DNA from: Entophlyctis helioformis
Lineage: Eukaryota > Chytridiomycota > Chytridiomycetes > Chytridiales > Chytriomycetaceae
Assembly: GCA_025526915.1 (NCBI GenBank)
Contig: JAHLKH010000233.1
Location: forward strand, 1 to 35,586
Reading direction: 5' to 3'
Length of the DNA stretch: 35,586 nt
Positions 9,891 through 21,029 of the stretch are shown one piece after another (positions within the stretch are counted from its first letter, which is position 1; every line of letters begins with the position of its first letter). The notes beneath the pieces were generated by a model. The model did no database searches. It saw only the letters and a list, made by a program, of their open reading frames with translations, and had not been told where the DNA came from. A program made the position numbers and the translations under genes.

Positions 9891-11105
9891 TTAATAGTGT
9901 TTCCGTTGATTGCTGCCATCCAGCTCGGCTTTTGACTGCCAGCGCTGGGCCAGCAACGTCCAGATGACGCCAGCCAAGACGCGTAGCTGGTAGACGGTCT
10001 CGCCCAATGTCTCTTTCCCGTCCGTCGTCCGCCCGCTGTACCGATGGTTGACCAGTGGCGTAAACTGCTCACTCTGGACAACGTCGTCGGCAAAGATGAT
10101 GGGCAGCACGGCCGAGATGAGATCCATGCCAGCACAGATTCGCTGTCCGGCCCCAAACTGCATAAACTTGGTACCCGGCGTGCCAAAGGCGTGTAACCGT
10201 CCCATCTCGTCCAAGGGAATAAACACCTGCGTCCCTCCGTGGACGAGAACCTCGCCGGTGGCCTCGTTGATCAGGTCTTCGGCGATGAAGCGCTCCAGAA
10301 TCGGGAATGGATGCTGCTCGTGGATAGCCCGGCGATAATCGCCAGCACTGCTCGATAGTGATGCTGATGCTGATGCTGATGCTGATGCTGACGCTCGTGC
10401 CTCGTCTTTTTGTGCTGCAACGGCGATGGCAATGTCCGAGAGGTTGATGGCTGGCGAGATGATGAACGGCTGGAGCAGGAGCGAGTAGCACTCTGGCCGG
10501 CGCCAGTCCATCATATCCGCGTAGCGTGCATCGCCCTGCAGCTGGTCGATCATCCACTCGACCGCCCTGGCTTTGACGGCAGCATCAGCACGCCCCTTGA
10601 GGGCGATCGCCTTGCGCCACTCGTACGACGCCTCGACGAGGAACTCGAGGTCGTCGTACTGCTTCGCAAAGAGCCATTCGGCAAACGAGTGGATCGAGAG
10701 CCGCGCGATGGCAGGCGAGTCGATGGCCACTCCATCCTTGACAAGCGCAGCGGTGTTGCGGCTGAAGATGGCCGTCAGTTGATCGACCGGCGGCAGCTGC
10801 TTGAACAATGCGACAAAGGCGGCCTTCATCGAGACCCACTGCGGGCCGTTGACGGACTCGAGCGAGAGCACTGGTGCCCACGCCGGCGTGGCGAAAAGCA
10901 GCTCGATAAAGTTGCCCTTGTCGCCAGTCTTGGCCAGAACGAGGCGTGCGACCCGTGGGTCGGTTACCCAGCATGTCTGCACTCCCTGTAATGCCCCAAC
11001 GACGCTCAGCAGCAGACGCCGGGCGCCACCATACCGACTGAGGCTGCTTGCAGCGATGACCGCTGCAAGGACGGCGAGGGCGACGAGGAGGGGGGTTGTT
11101 ATCAT
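9891..11105 (-). CDS. Divergent cytochrome P450-like protein, 404 aa
   Basis: A single exon starts at the ATG at 11105. Residues 1-33 form a membrane anchor with a basic stop (LLVALAVLAAVIAASSLSRYGG), as in endoplasmic-reticulum P450s. The haem-ligand loop FGAGQRICAG is complete, with its Cys near residue 322. Upstream, EQHPFPILERF resembles the region after the K helix, and GPQWVSMKAAF resembles the C helix Trp region. The protein is about 100 residues shorter than a usual P450. The I-helix oxygen-activating motif [AG]Gx[DE]T is not seen, and no clean K-helix ExxR is found. Where they would fall there is an Ala-Ser dipeptide repeat (hexamers at about 10358-10392). It may be a degenerate P450 or a special subfamily that does not activate O2. 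Substrate unknown. Confidence 0.7.
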   Translation of the reverse strand: MITTPLLVALAVLAAVIAASSLSRYGGARRLLLSVVGALQGVQTCWVTDPRVARLVLAKTGDKGNFIELLFATPAWAPVLSLESVNGPQWVSMKAAFVALFKQLPPVDQLTAIFSRNTAALVKDGVAIDSPAIARLSIHSFAEWLFAKQYDDLEFLVEASYEWRKAIALKGRADAAVKARAVEWMIDQLQGDARYADMMDWRRPECYSLLLQPFIISPAINLSDIAIAVAAQKDEARASASASASASASLSSSAGDYRRAIHEQHPFPILERFIAEDLINEATGEVLVHGGTQVFIPLDEMGRLHAFGTPGTKFMQFGAGQRICAGMDLISAVLPIIFADDVVQSEQFTPLVNHRYSGRTTDGKETLGETVYQLRVLAGVIWTLLAQRWQSKAELDGSNQRKHY

Positions 11106-11291
11106 GTGGAATTCAACGATTGGAAAAATGCATGGCAGGAGAATGTTTTTTCCGGTAGTCGAATGGTGGCTTTGAGACAGGCACGTTCATTGGGATGCCG
11201 CAACGACATGGAGGGCATTGTAAAAGAACAAACAGGCGTCGAGACGCTGCACAGGCAGCCAGCCAGAGAGACAGGCAGGCAGGCATGGCCA

Positions 11292-14200
11292 CTACGCCGA
11301 AAACTTGCCATACTGCTTCTGGATCTGCAGGTGTTGCTGCTGTTGCAATGTCGGCTGCTGCGACTGCGGCTGTGCGCCAACACTGCGACTCGTTCCGCTC
11401 GACAGCGTCTGCATCAGCGGCTGCGGGATCAAGCGGGCGGGCTCGTGCACACTGGCAGGCACAGCCAGCGACGCGGCGGCCGAGCCAGCCGGGCTGGGAA
11501 CCGCGACGCCAGACAGCACGGCGAGCGACATGAGCTGCGAGCCGGACGAGTCCATTGAGATTTCCTTGGACGAGTAGTCGTCGCTCGACCAGAGTCCAGG
11601 TGCCTGACCACCTTGTCCATCGAGCCGGCCGCGAGGGGCGACACGATCCGCACGGGCGCCACGTCGCGCTCGGCGGGCGAGAGACCGTGCCACGATTTGG
11701 AGCGGTTGCCGACACCGCGCGCGAGTTCCAGCCGCCTGTTCCATTGTGCCTCGGCCAAAGCTGCTGCATCCTGCCCGCCGACGCCACCATCACCACCGTC
11801 ATCCGAGAGCCCGCCACTGCTGCTGACTAGACGGCTCCCAACCACCGCACCGCTCTCGACATCCGACACTCTGAAGAAATCAAAAGAGAGAATGTCTGCG
11901 ACCTTGGGCCGGCGTTTCCAGTCCTTGCTCATGAGCGCCGTGAGCAGCTTGACGCCGGCATCGCTGACATCCACCGCACTGATGCTCTTGCCGTAGATGC
12001 CCGGGAACCGCAGCCGGTTGATGCGCTTCTCAATGTCAAGGTCCAGCACCTCGTCATCGGATTTGAACGGGTCCATCTTGAAGAGGAGGACGTAGAGGAG
12101 CGTGCCTAGCGCCCACACCTCGTGGGCGTCCGGGAAATACGACTTGCCCTGGATCGCCTCGGGTGCAGCAAACTTTTTGGTGCCGTAAAAGATGTTGGTG
12201 GAGATGCCCGGCTCGAGCTTGGTCGTGGAGCCAAAGTCAATGAGCTTGATCTCGCGGGTCTTGGTGTGGATCATGATGTTTTCGTCTGCGCGCACAGGCC
12301 GTTCCAAAACAGTGCACGTTAGCATCCATGAGTGCGCATCGCTAGACTGCCACATGCGGGGCCGATGTGCTTACCCTTGATATCGTTGTGGCAGTAGCCA
12401 AGTCGGTGCATGCCAGCAATCGTGTCCACAACCTGGCGGAAGATTTGCCGGGTATGCGCCTCGGGCACAGGTCCGTACATCTCGATATAGTCGTAGAGGT
12501 CCATCCAGTCCTGGCCGAGGTACTCCATGACGATAATGAAGCGCTCGTTGATCTCAAAGTGCTCAAAGTAGCGGATCATGTGCGGGTTGCCGCGGGCCGT
12601 GAACTGGCGCATCATGTGGATCTCGAGCGGGATTTTGCGCGTGAGCGGTTTGGCTGTGGGCGATGTCGAGCTGGACGGCCGCGGCGTCGGCGTCGAGGGT
12701 CGGCCGAGGGTGGGTGGCGGCGACGTGCCGTATGCCGACGACATTGACGTGGCAATTGGGGACGTGTGCTCGAGCGTAGACGGGGACGACGGGGACGTGA
12801 GGCTGTTGCGGGACATTGGCAGTGGGCTGCACCCGTCTTGCGACGATACGCGCGTGGGTGGCGCAGTGATGGGCTGCAGAGGAATAGGCCCTGTCTCCAT
12901 GTACCAGTGCCACACACTCGACCCGTGAATAAACTTGCAGACGACCAGGGCGTCGTCGGACAGGCGGGTAGCAAGCCGCACAGTCGAATGGCCGCCGCTG
13001 CCAATCTGCTTGAGAATCTGTCATGGTGCACGCCATCAGCACTCTCCTCAGGTGTCCAGCAATCGCTCCACACACACACCACACACACCACACACACCAC
13101 ACATGCATGCATGCATGCATGCATGTATTTACCTTGTAAGACGACTCAAACCGCGTCTTTTCCTTGCGGCCGTGGTACTCGAGCAGCAGTGTATCGTCAT
13201 CAAACGTCTTGCTCGCATTCATGCCCACGAGCAGTCCAGCGGTGCCAGTGGTTCCAGCCGACCCAGCCGTAACAGCCGGTGCGCCAGCAACAAGACCATC
13301 AGACCCAGACAGCGTCTGCGCCGACGAGTGCGTGCCGCCGAGCGCCTGTGCGGCAAGCGTTGGTTTGTGCATAATGGATGCATGGTTGAGATGCACTGCT
13401 GTTGGCTGGATGGCCGTGCCAGCAGCCGGCGGTGCAATGGGTCGTGCTGGACCTGACGCTTGTTGCACTACTGCTGTGGCTGCAGTGACTGCCTTGATAG
13501 GAAGAGCAGGTTTGGCATTTTTGCCTGTATGGATAGGCGACGGCGAGACGGCCGATCCACTGGCAATCCCGCTCATGCCGGTTCGCTTCACTGGCACAGT
13601 CGCCGACGCGCTTGCCAGGTCGCCGGTCGCTGATCCGCTGGCGCTGGCGCCGGTCTTGTCCTTGTTGGCTGCGTAGGCCGTGATGAACCGCTTCAGTAGC
13701 GCTGGCGACTTTTTGCCAGACGGGCCTGGCCCACCACCAACACCGAGGCTCGACACCGAGTTGACAGACGACGCCGAGCCCTGCTTGGCCTGGTCGCGTT
13801 TGACAGCAGATTTCACAAACCCAGTCGCAGTGGAATGCGGGAGGCCGATACTACTTGCACTGCCAGAGCTAATGGGCATGCCTTGGGTGGGGCCAGCAGT
13901 ATGCGGAGGCCCAGCAGTGTGCGTAGATTGTGACAATTGTCCCGACTGTTGTGGCTGCTGCTGTGACTGCTGCTGTGGCGCACCGATCATTGATACCAAA
14001 GGCGTCGAGGGCGGCGTCTTGCTGCTTGACACGCCATCTTCAGACGGCTTATTCGTGTACAGTTTCTTAAACAGCGGCGGCAGGGGGATTTCACGCGGCC
14101 GGAACCAGCTGCGATGTTTTGCACCGACGCCACCGCCATTGTTGTTGGGCGACGAGATGCCCGGCTGCTGTTGCTGCTGTGCCTGTTGGTGTTGCTGTTG

Positions 14201-16531
14201 CAGCTGTGCCTGTTGCAATACCGCGTCTTGGGCAGACCAGGGCCGGTTCTTGTGCGATGTCGGGATAGGCGACGTGGGCGAAGCAGCGGCTTGCATGAAC
14301 CCAGCCGATGGCGATAGCAGCGTGGACGCGGTCGCCGTGGACGCGTATGGCGAGCTGGGTGCTAGCGTGGATCCAGACATGGATGCCGACGGCGGGAACG
14401 TGCCCGACGACGAGGCCAGCTGCGCCTGTGATCCGGACTGGCCGCCGACGCCGCCCTTGCGAATGAAGCCAGGCGGCTGGCCCTTGATGTTGATGTTTCG
14501 GAACAAGAATTTGTGTTGCTGGTGATGGCTCTGGTGCTGCTGCTGCTGTTGCAGCGCGAGCGCGGCGGCGGCGGCAGCGGCTTCCTTTTCTCGCGCCTGC
14601 TGCTGCTGCTGCCGCTGCTCGGCCAGATGCGCCTCGTAGATAAAGTATCCCCAGTCGTCCGGGACGATGGGCGAGTCAACGATCGCGCCACGGAGACCCA
14701 GGTCGGCTTGCGGAACATCGTTGCTGATGACTGGGCTGGAGACCAGGGCGGAGCCCGTGACCGACACCTGCGGGATCGCAGACGCTGCCGCCATAACCTG
14801 GATGTCGAGGGGTGCAGGCCGTGCTGACCGCACAATCGTCTGTCCCGAGTCAGAGCTCCGCGGATCCCACGTGGACAGATCCACTTCGTCGCTCTTGCTG
14901 CTCATGCTATCGTCTCTGTTGCTCGAGCTGTCCTCGCTGTACAGCTCGCCCATGCTCGATCCATGCTGCGAAATGTCGGCAACGCGGTCGACACGGCTGC
15001 TGCCGCCACTCTCGCTGTCATCGCCTCCATCGATGCTTGCAATACGGTCTGCGTTGCGCTTGCTCCCGCTGGCTGACAGATCATAGCGGAACGGCAGCCC
15101 ATCGCCCATGATCTGGCCGACTTCGTCGTCATTCTCGTCAGAGTCATCGCCGTCGTCTGAGTCGTCCGGGTCAAACTCGCCGTCGAAATTTCGGACAGCC
15201 CCGGCACTCACGAGATCGTTGACGGGTGCCCACTTGCGCAGGAGGCTGATGTGCGTGCCGCCAACAACGCCGAATGGGCTCTCAATGCTCATCGAGCCGG
15301 TCGATGTGCCCAGCGCCACGCGGTTGATGAGCGGCGGTGCACCAGCATTTGCTCCGCGAGACTGCTGCGGTGTCTGCGACGACGACTTGTCCGAGCCCGA
15401 GAGAGAATGATTGTTGCTGTCCGTCGCCGAGAACCGAATGTCATGATTGTGTCGCGCACGCGTCACCGACGCGGAGCTGGCTGAGCTGGATGCATCACCA
15501 TCGCTGGCATTGCTGCTGCCACTGCTGTTGCCATCGCCATCGTCGCCAGCTTCCGGTGCAGCCGCCACGGCCACACCGGCAGCCACACCAGCAGTCGCAG
15601 CCGCAGCTGGATGCGCAAGGGCTGGGATCAGGGCAGGCCGAGATCCATGCAGTGACGCAGACCTGAACGGCGGCGACATGGATCCGGGGTACCGCGCCGA
15701 CAGTCGCGACTGGACACCGCCGCTGGACGTGATGCTGCCCATGCTGCTGCGGCTCGTGGAGCGCTCGGCAAAGGCGGCCATGCTCGCGGCGACGCGGTCA
15801 TTGTCGCCAAACGAGTCCGTCTCCTCATCACCGTCCTCGGTACCAGTCTCGGGCTCGTGTTCATCCATCTCGATAATGTGCTCGTCGCGGAGCCGTGTGA
15901 GGTGATCGCGGGTCGCCGAGAGCGTGGCCAGCGTCGCCGTCGGCATCTCGGGCACGACATCATCTTCCTCGCTGCCGTCGTGCTCGTCAGCCGCGGTCAC
16001 GGGCACAGGGATGGGCTCGGCATTTGGGCGGCCGGGCAGCACGATGCGCGGCTGCGGGGGCGGTACCCGACTGAATGTAATCTGCGCCTTGGCAGCATAC
16101 AGATCCGCTAGATCATCCGTGTCTTGAGCCGTCGACTCGCTTGGCTCGAGAGGCGGCACGGGTGCATCAGCCGCCGCCGCCGTCGACGGCCGAGCAGACT
16201 CTGGCCCCTCCATCACCGGCATGGACGAGTAGCCCTCGTCCATTTCTTTGAGTTCCTCGGTGGGCCTCCGCGACTTTTTGATTGAATCCTGCTGCTGTGG
16301 CAATGGCTGTTGCTGTTGTTGGCTGTGGTGGTTGTGGACGAGAAGAGAAGAGCCGACGTTGGCGCTGGATGCGGAGCTAGATCCGCCCTGCTGTTGCTGT
16401 TGCACCGATAGGTTCTGTGACGGCGATCGGGCCTTGGGCACCGGTATAGACGGCGGCGGGACATTGGAGACACGCGACGCAGTCCGCGAATGCGAGCGCG
16501 ATGGCGCACGCGACGCAGTACGAGACGCCAT
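11292..16531 (-). CDS. PAS-kinase-type Ser/Thr protein kinase, ~1,680 aa
   Basis: Exons are 16531-13133, 13017-12375 and 12285-11292. Introns of 115 nt and 89 nt join cleanly; the second falls inside the catalytic loop (IK-DEN). The first ~1,130 residues are disordered (Ser, Gln, acidic patches) with no PAS fold that I can see. The kinase domain has GSGGHSTV (1139-1146), VVCK (Lys 1161), PLEI (Glu about 1265), HNDIKDEN (1343-1350), IDFG (1364), GTKKFAAPE and HEVWALGTLLY. VMEYLGQDWMDLYDYIE and HxDIKDENI place it with PASK/Psk1-2, kinases that control sugar use and translation. Oddities: HRD reads HND, about 75 extra residues lie between the Lys and Glu, and the frame changes near 11600-11625 before a Gln/Ser-rich tail. 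The start is the first ATG (16531). Confidence 0.82.
13040..13132. repeat. CACACAC-C and ATGC microsatellites inside kinase intron 1
   Basis: The intron holds (CACACACAC C)n at about 13068-13101 followed by (ATGC)n at 13103-13125. On the sense strand this gives an alternating TG-rich block just after the donor. ATGCATGC is self-complementary and could extrude a hairpin. Confidence 0.8.
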
Positions 16532-17983
16532 CTCAAAATGGATGTCTGTGGCCGTGAATCACTCTCTGCAGTTGCAGTGGTGCGGGGGTTTGCGATGGGC
16601 GTGGCTCGTTAGCAGGCGTGCCGGACTGGGCAGCGCTAAGCGCAAGACGACGGTCAAGTGGAGCGTACCTTGTCTGTGCTACGATTGCTTGCTCTGGTTG
16701 TTGGCGTGTGGCGGTGAAGGTAAACAAGGGTGAGGAGGAAGACGTGCGAGGAGAGCGGGCAGGGCAATTGCGTACATTACCGGGCAAACAATGACGATCA
16801 GTGCAGATGCGAAGAGAAACGGGCCTGCACAAAGGCCTAGACTTCTGCTGCTTGCGTGCCTGTCTGTGTGTGCCTTCTGTCTGTGTATGGGCTGTGCCGG
16901 TATTTGCCAGATCTGTGGTCCAGCAGTGTCAGTAGGAATTGACAAAGCGCCGTGTGAGCAGAAAAGATGCAGCCAAGCAGCCGACGCAATGTGGCGTCCG
17001 GAGCTTTGTTGCTGGGCTGGGCTGGGCTGGCTCGACAGCGGGCAGTGCTGGTCTCGCGGTGATGGAGGAGGAAGGAGAATGGGGGAAGGAGATTGGGACA
17101 AGGGGGGCGACTGGGGCAGGTGCGGGTGCGGATGCGGGCGGGAATGGGAATGGGAATGGGAACAGGAATGGGAATGGGAACAGGAACGGAGAGCAGATCT
17201 GGGCAAGCAGCAGATGCGGCGGGAAGGGCGGAGGCGAAGCTCCGGATGGGAGAGCGCGGCAGACAAGGACACAACGCAGCGACAAAGGGCAGATGGGAAA
17301 TGGCAGAAGAGGGGGGCAAACAAGGCAGGCAGGCAGGCGGGGAAGGCAGGCGGGGAGGGGAGGGGGCGATCGCACACGGCCGCCTGCGATGCGTCGCGCA
17401 GAAGGCGTCGCGGGCGACGCACAGCCGACACGCACAGGGATCCACTCGGCCGCAGGCAGCCGAGGGAGAGAGAGTCGAGCAGCTGGTCATGCAGCCAGAC
17501 TCGATTGCGCGCCCACTGCTCCAGCCGGCCTGCATCTGATGCTGCCGACGCACATGCGGCCGATCTCGTCTGTACCGATGGCTCAGGCGACGGTGGGCGG
17601 GACACGCACCTTGCAATCAATGCCAGATCTGTGTGCGTTGGCTGGCTGGTCGGTCGGCTCGTTGGTCGGTTGGCTGGCGAAGAGTTGCGATTGCAGTTGG
17701 CCGAATGCAGATCAGGAATCGTGTTGTGTCGAGTCGAGTGAAGCAGGTGCTGTCAGAGTGGCCGAATTGGACACGGGCACAACAGGCACAACTCGCAACT
17801 CGCATTCTGATGCAATCGGTGCAGTGCATGCAGGGCCATTCATGATGCCAGCCAGATACCCAGACCCGAGACAATGGTAGAGCAAGGCCGACAGACAGAC
17901 GCGGGCCGACAGACAGACAGATAAGCAGGCCGGCCGGCCGTCTGTAAATGGAGCAGAGCTGTAAAATGAGTGTGTCCGAGGGT
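16532..17983. other. 1.45-kb stretch without a supported gene
   Basis: Several frames are open here, but they encode Arg/Gly/Trp- or Pro/Leu-rich sequence with no motifs or splice structure. They look like products of skewed composition. The plus strand is purine-rich between about 17040 and 17370, including the (GGGAAT)n run at 17140-17189 and AGGCAGGCAGGC at about 17320-17350. The left end presumably holds the kinase promoter and 5' leader. The right end contains AGACAGACAG runs (17890-17925). Confidence 0.6.
17140..17189 (+). repeat. GGGAAT hexamer run with G-quadruplex potential
   Basis: Four GGG tracts separated by AAT occur at 17140-17160, followed by further GGAAT and GGGAAC units. 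This fits the G3-N3 quadruplex pattern. It lies about 600 bp upstream of the kinase ATG, on the strand complementary to the coding strand. Confidence 0.75.
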
Positions 17984-18229
17984 TTATTCAGTGTCGTCTA
18001 TGATGGACAGCAGGTTGCAGCCAGCGAGCGTGCCCGTGGACGCCATCGCCTGTGTGCGCAGAACAGCGGTCCAGTGCGACGACAGCTCGGATATCTGTCG
18101 CCAGAGAGAGTGCGCATGAGTGTAAGTGTGTGTGCGTGCATGTATGTGTGCAAGTGTGCAATGGCATCGACTGCAACCGCTCACCGACAGCGACAGCAGC
18201 GACGATGCCTGCTGCATGCGGGGCTGCAT
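17984..18229 (-). CDS. Possible two-exon small protein, 51 aa
   Basis: Exons 18229-18185 and 18094-17984 are joined by a 90-nt intron (CTGTCG/GTGAGC...GCGACAG) in phase 0. The second exon encodes ISELSSHWTAVLRTQAMA and ends with LLSIIDDTE before TAA. This looks like genuine helical protein, unlike the flanking CA-repeat sequence. The first exon from ATG 18229 gives MQPRMQQASSLLSLS. The same frame is open upstream through a Gln/Ser-rich stretch, so the true start could be further up. I do not recognise the family. The gene would be divergent from the XPNPEP3 gene, whose ATG is only about 210 bp away. Confidence 0.35.
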   Translation of the reverse strand: MQPRMQQASSLLSLSVSGCSRCHCTLAHIHARTHTYTHAHSLWRQISELSSHWTAVLRTQAMASTGTLAGCNLLSIIDDTE

Positions 18230-18437
18230 CGACGGCTGCCCAGACGGGGCCGACGAGAAGAACGACTGCTGCTGCGACTGCTGCTGTGGCTGGCTGCTGT
18301 GGCTTCTGGTGCGTGTGTGCCGACGCTGCTCCCCGTGCCGGCCCGCTCGCAAGGCTGCTCGCCGTGCGTGCAGCGCCAAAGGCCCGCCGTGCCGCACCTG
18401 CAGCACCCGCAGCGCTCCTTGCCCAAGAGATCATTCG

Positions 18438-20811
18438 ATGTTGTGGAAAGCGTTGCTTAGCAAGGCATCGGTGGGCGGCCGCGGTGCCGCTCGGCTGTCG
18501 ACGACCGCTGCGGCGGCCAGGCAGTCACAGGCACAGGCACAGGCGCAACCAAGCCAACTGAGCCAGCAGTCGCAGCAGTCGCAGGGGCCTATGCTGGGGC
18601 AGCCCACCGGCCACTCGCATCCACACCTGCTCAAGCCCGACGAGCGTGCGTCCATCATCGCCTGCCGCCAGCTCACATGAATGCTCACATGCATGCGCTC
18701 GACATTTCAAACGGATCCCTCGACTCCCCGGCATGGACGGCCGCCGACCGTGCGATGGCCGCCTCGCAGTGACGATCGGCATCCGGGCGAGCGAGTACGC
18801 GGCGCGCAGACAGCGGCTGGCAGACAAGATCGGCATCGACGCCGTGGCCGTGGTGCCCGGCTACGGCCTGCGCTACGCAACCAACGGCATCTTGTGCGTA
18901 TAGACATGTAGATGGACATGCATGGACATAGGCATGGGCTTACACACTGCGGTGTACAGCTACCCGTTCCACCAGTCGACCAATATGCTCTATCTGACGG
19001 GCTTCAACGAGCCCGACTGCGGGTGCACCATTGGTACATTACACACGGCAGGCCATTTGAGCTCGCTCACTCCACTCCTCCTCATACACACACACACACA
19101 CCACACACCTCACTCACACGCAACAACCATGACAGAGTCTGGCAGGAAACCCGGGCAGCGCCACAAGTACACGCTCTACGTGCAGCCGACCGACCGGCGC
19201 ACACAGATCTGGGATGGCCCACGCAGCGGGCTAGAGGGAGCGACATCGCATTTCGGTGCAGGCGAGTCGGTGCACGTGGACCAGTTTGAGCGGCACCTGA
19301 AGCTGCTCAACGCGCTGCCGGATTTAAGCGCCATCTACTCGGACTTGCCGTTGACAAGAGGCGCTGAGACGGGGCTGCTGAACGGCACGCATATCCGGCC
19401 AGAGGGGGGCTCGGCGACGCATGTGGATACCGATGACAGCGTGTCGAGCCGGTTTGTGGATTGCGGGAGCGGGTCGCCCGTGCTGGAGCCTGCGGCGTCG
19501 GCACGGAATAGCGATGGCAGTGGCAGTGGGTACGGTGCCGGCGGGTCCAAGCGGGGCGATTTCCTGTCCGTGTGGATGCGTGGGCAATCGTCATCGTCGG
19601 TGCCCAAGACGGCCCACGGCACGCAGGTGAAGCCGCTCGCCAAGGTGATTGACCAGCTGCGGCTGTACAAGAGCCCGGCGGAGATTGCGCTGATGCGCGA
19701 GGCGGGCCGTGTGAGCGGCAAGGCGTTTGTCGAGGCGATGCGCAAGACGCGTGGCGGAGTGACCGAGGCCAGGTGGCGGCGATTCTCGAGTACGAGGTGC
19801 GGATGCGGGGTGCGAGTGGCCTCGCGTACGTGCCCGTCGTCGCGGGCGGCCGCAATGCGCTCATCATGCACTATGTGCAGAACCAGCAGGTTCTCAAGTG
19901 CGTCTTGACTCGCCCATCTCATACTCCTTGTGTGTGCCCGTGTGTGTGACTGACGACTGCGTGTGCTCGCAGGGACGGCGATCTGCTTCTTGTTGATGCG
20001 GGTGCAGTGAGTGGCACGAGTGCATGTGAACCACGCTGTCGACACAGATCAGATCAGACCAGGCTAACACGGCGTGCACAGGAATACGGCGGGTACGCGA
20101 GCGATATCTCGCGGACATGGCCAGTCAGCGGCAAGTTCACGGCCGGCCAGAGGAAGCTGTATGACATTGTGCTGCGCGTGCAGAAACAGCTGGTTGCAGT
20201 AAGGGCTCCTGCCTCTCTCCCCCCTCTTCTTCACGTTGCCATTGCTGTTACTGCAGCGGCTGTATGGCAGCAGGGGACTCACGCGTGCGATGTGCATGTA
20301 ATGGTGGCGGACCGCCCGTAGAGATGCCGCGAGGACGCCAACACGACGCTGGACGAGCTGCAGCGCGAGACGTGTGCGATGCTCGAGGACGAGCTGGTGG
20401 TGTTGCTTGGTCGCAAGCTGCACCGCGGTGAGCTGAACACGCTGTACCCGCACCACGTGGGCCACTGGCTGGGCATGGACGTCCACGACACGGGATCCGT
20501 GCCGCGCACCACGCGTCTTGTTCCGGGCATGGTCGTGACAATTGGTACGTGTCGTGTGTTGCATTGCCTTGCGTTGCCTCTTGGCCGCCACTGCTTATCT
20601 GCAGGCTACTGTTCTGACACGCGTTGTAGAGCCCGGACTGTACATCCCAGACGACCCAATGTACCCGGCGGAACTGCGCGGCACGGGCATCCGCATCGAA
20701 GACGATGTGGCGGTGGGCGGGCCAGCGACCGGCGGTGCACCGGTCGTGCTGTCGGCCGACACGCCCAAAGAGGTGTCTGACATTGAAGCCGTGATGGGCG
20801 GCATCGTGTGA
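18438..20811 (+). CDS. ICP55: Mitochondrial Xaa-Pro aminopeptidase (Icp55/XPNPEP3), frame broken once
   Basis: Eight exons: 18438-18645, 18770-18893, 18960-19033, 19136-19897, 19973-20006, 20082-20198, 20322-20544 and 20630-20811. The product is about 574 aa if one base is missing near 19770. The first ~25 residues ([20 protein letters not shown]) form a mitochondrial presequence. [30 protein letters not shown] and WDGPRSGL mark the N-terminal creatinase-like domain. The pita-bread domain has the two-metal ligands in [13 protein letters not shown] (Asp 398 and 409), [20 protein letters not shown] and GIRIEDDV. Icp55 trims destabilising N-terminal residues from imported mitochondrial proteins. 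A low-complexity insert of about 80 residues (19370-19620) enlarges it beyond the usual ~510 aa. Several introns share typical CTAAC/CTGAC branch sites. Confidence 0.92.
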
Positions 20812-21029
20812 GCCCTCTCATCTCGTCGTCGTCTTCTTCTTTCTTCTTCTTGTTGTTTTGTCTGTGTCCGTCTGTCCGTCTGTGTATCTGTGACAGTCCA
20901 CCCGTGCAACACGCACAGTCGGGGGCGGAGAGTTCAATCAAATACAGTGTCACACACACACACACACATGCCAACACAACATGCCAACACAACACACGCC
21001 AACACACGCCAAACACAACACAATGGCCG

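Noticed and set aside
12563..13132. The continuous frame running past the kinase exon 1 end
   Set aside because: It reads through the intron (His/Met and Trp-Cys-Val repeats from CA/TG DNA) and would skip the kinase N lobe found after splicing at 13132/13018.
16791..17880. Two plus-strand frames of about 313 residues and a minus-strand frame of the same size
   Set aside because: They arise in purine-rich repeat DNA, overlap each other, show no motifs or splice signals, and encode Arg/Gly/Trp or Pro/Leu repeats.
18125..18434. An Ala/Arg-rich minus-strand N-terminus from ATG 18434 resembling a mitochondrial presequence
   Set aside because: It would start 3 bp from the opposite XPNPEP3 ATG, leaving no room for promoters, and its later frame reads CA-repeat intron sequence.
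11600..19790. Micro-introns of 8-43 nt at frame breaks as a new splicing system
   Set aside because: GT...AG spans are frequent by chance in this sequence, an 8-nt intron cannot be spliced, and the 14-nt one in XPNPEP3 would delete conserved residues.
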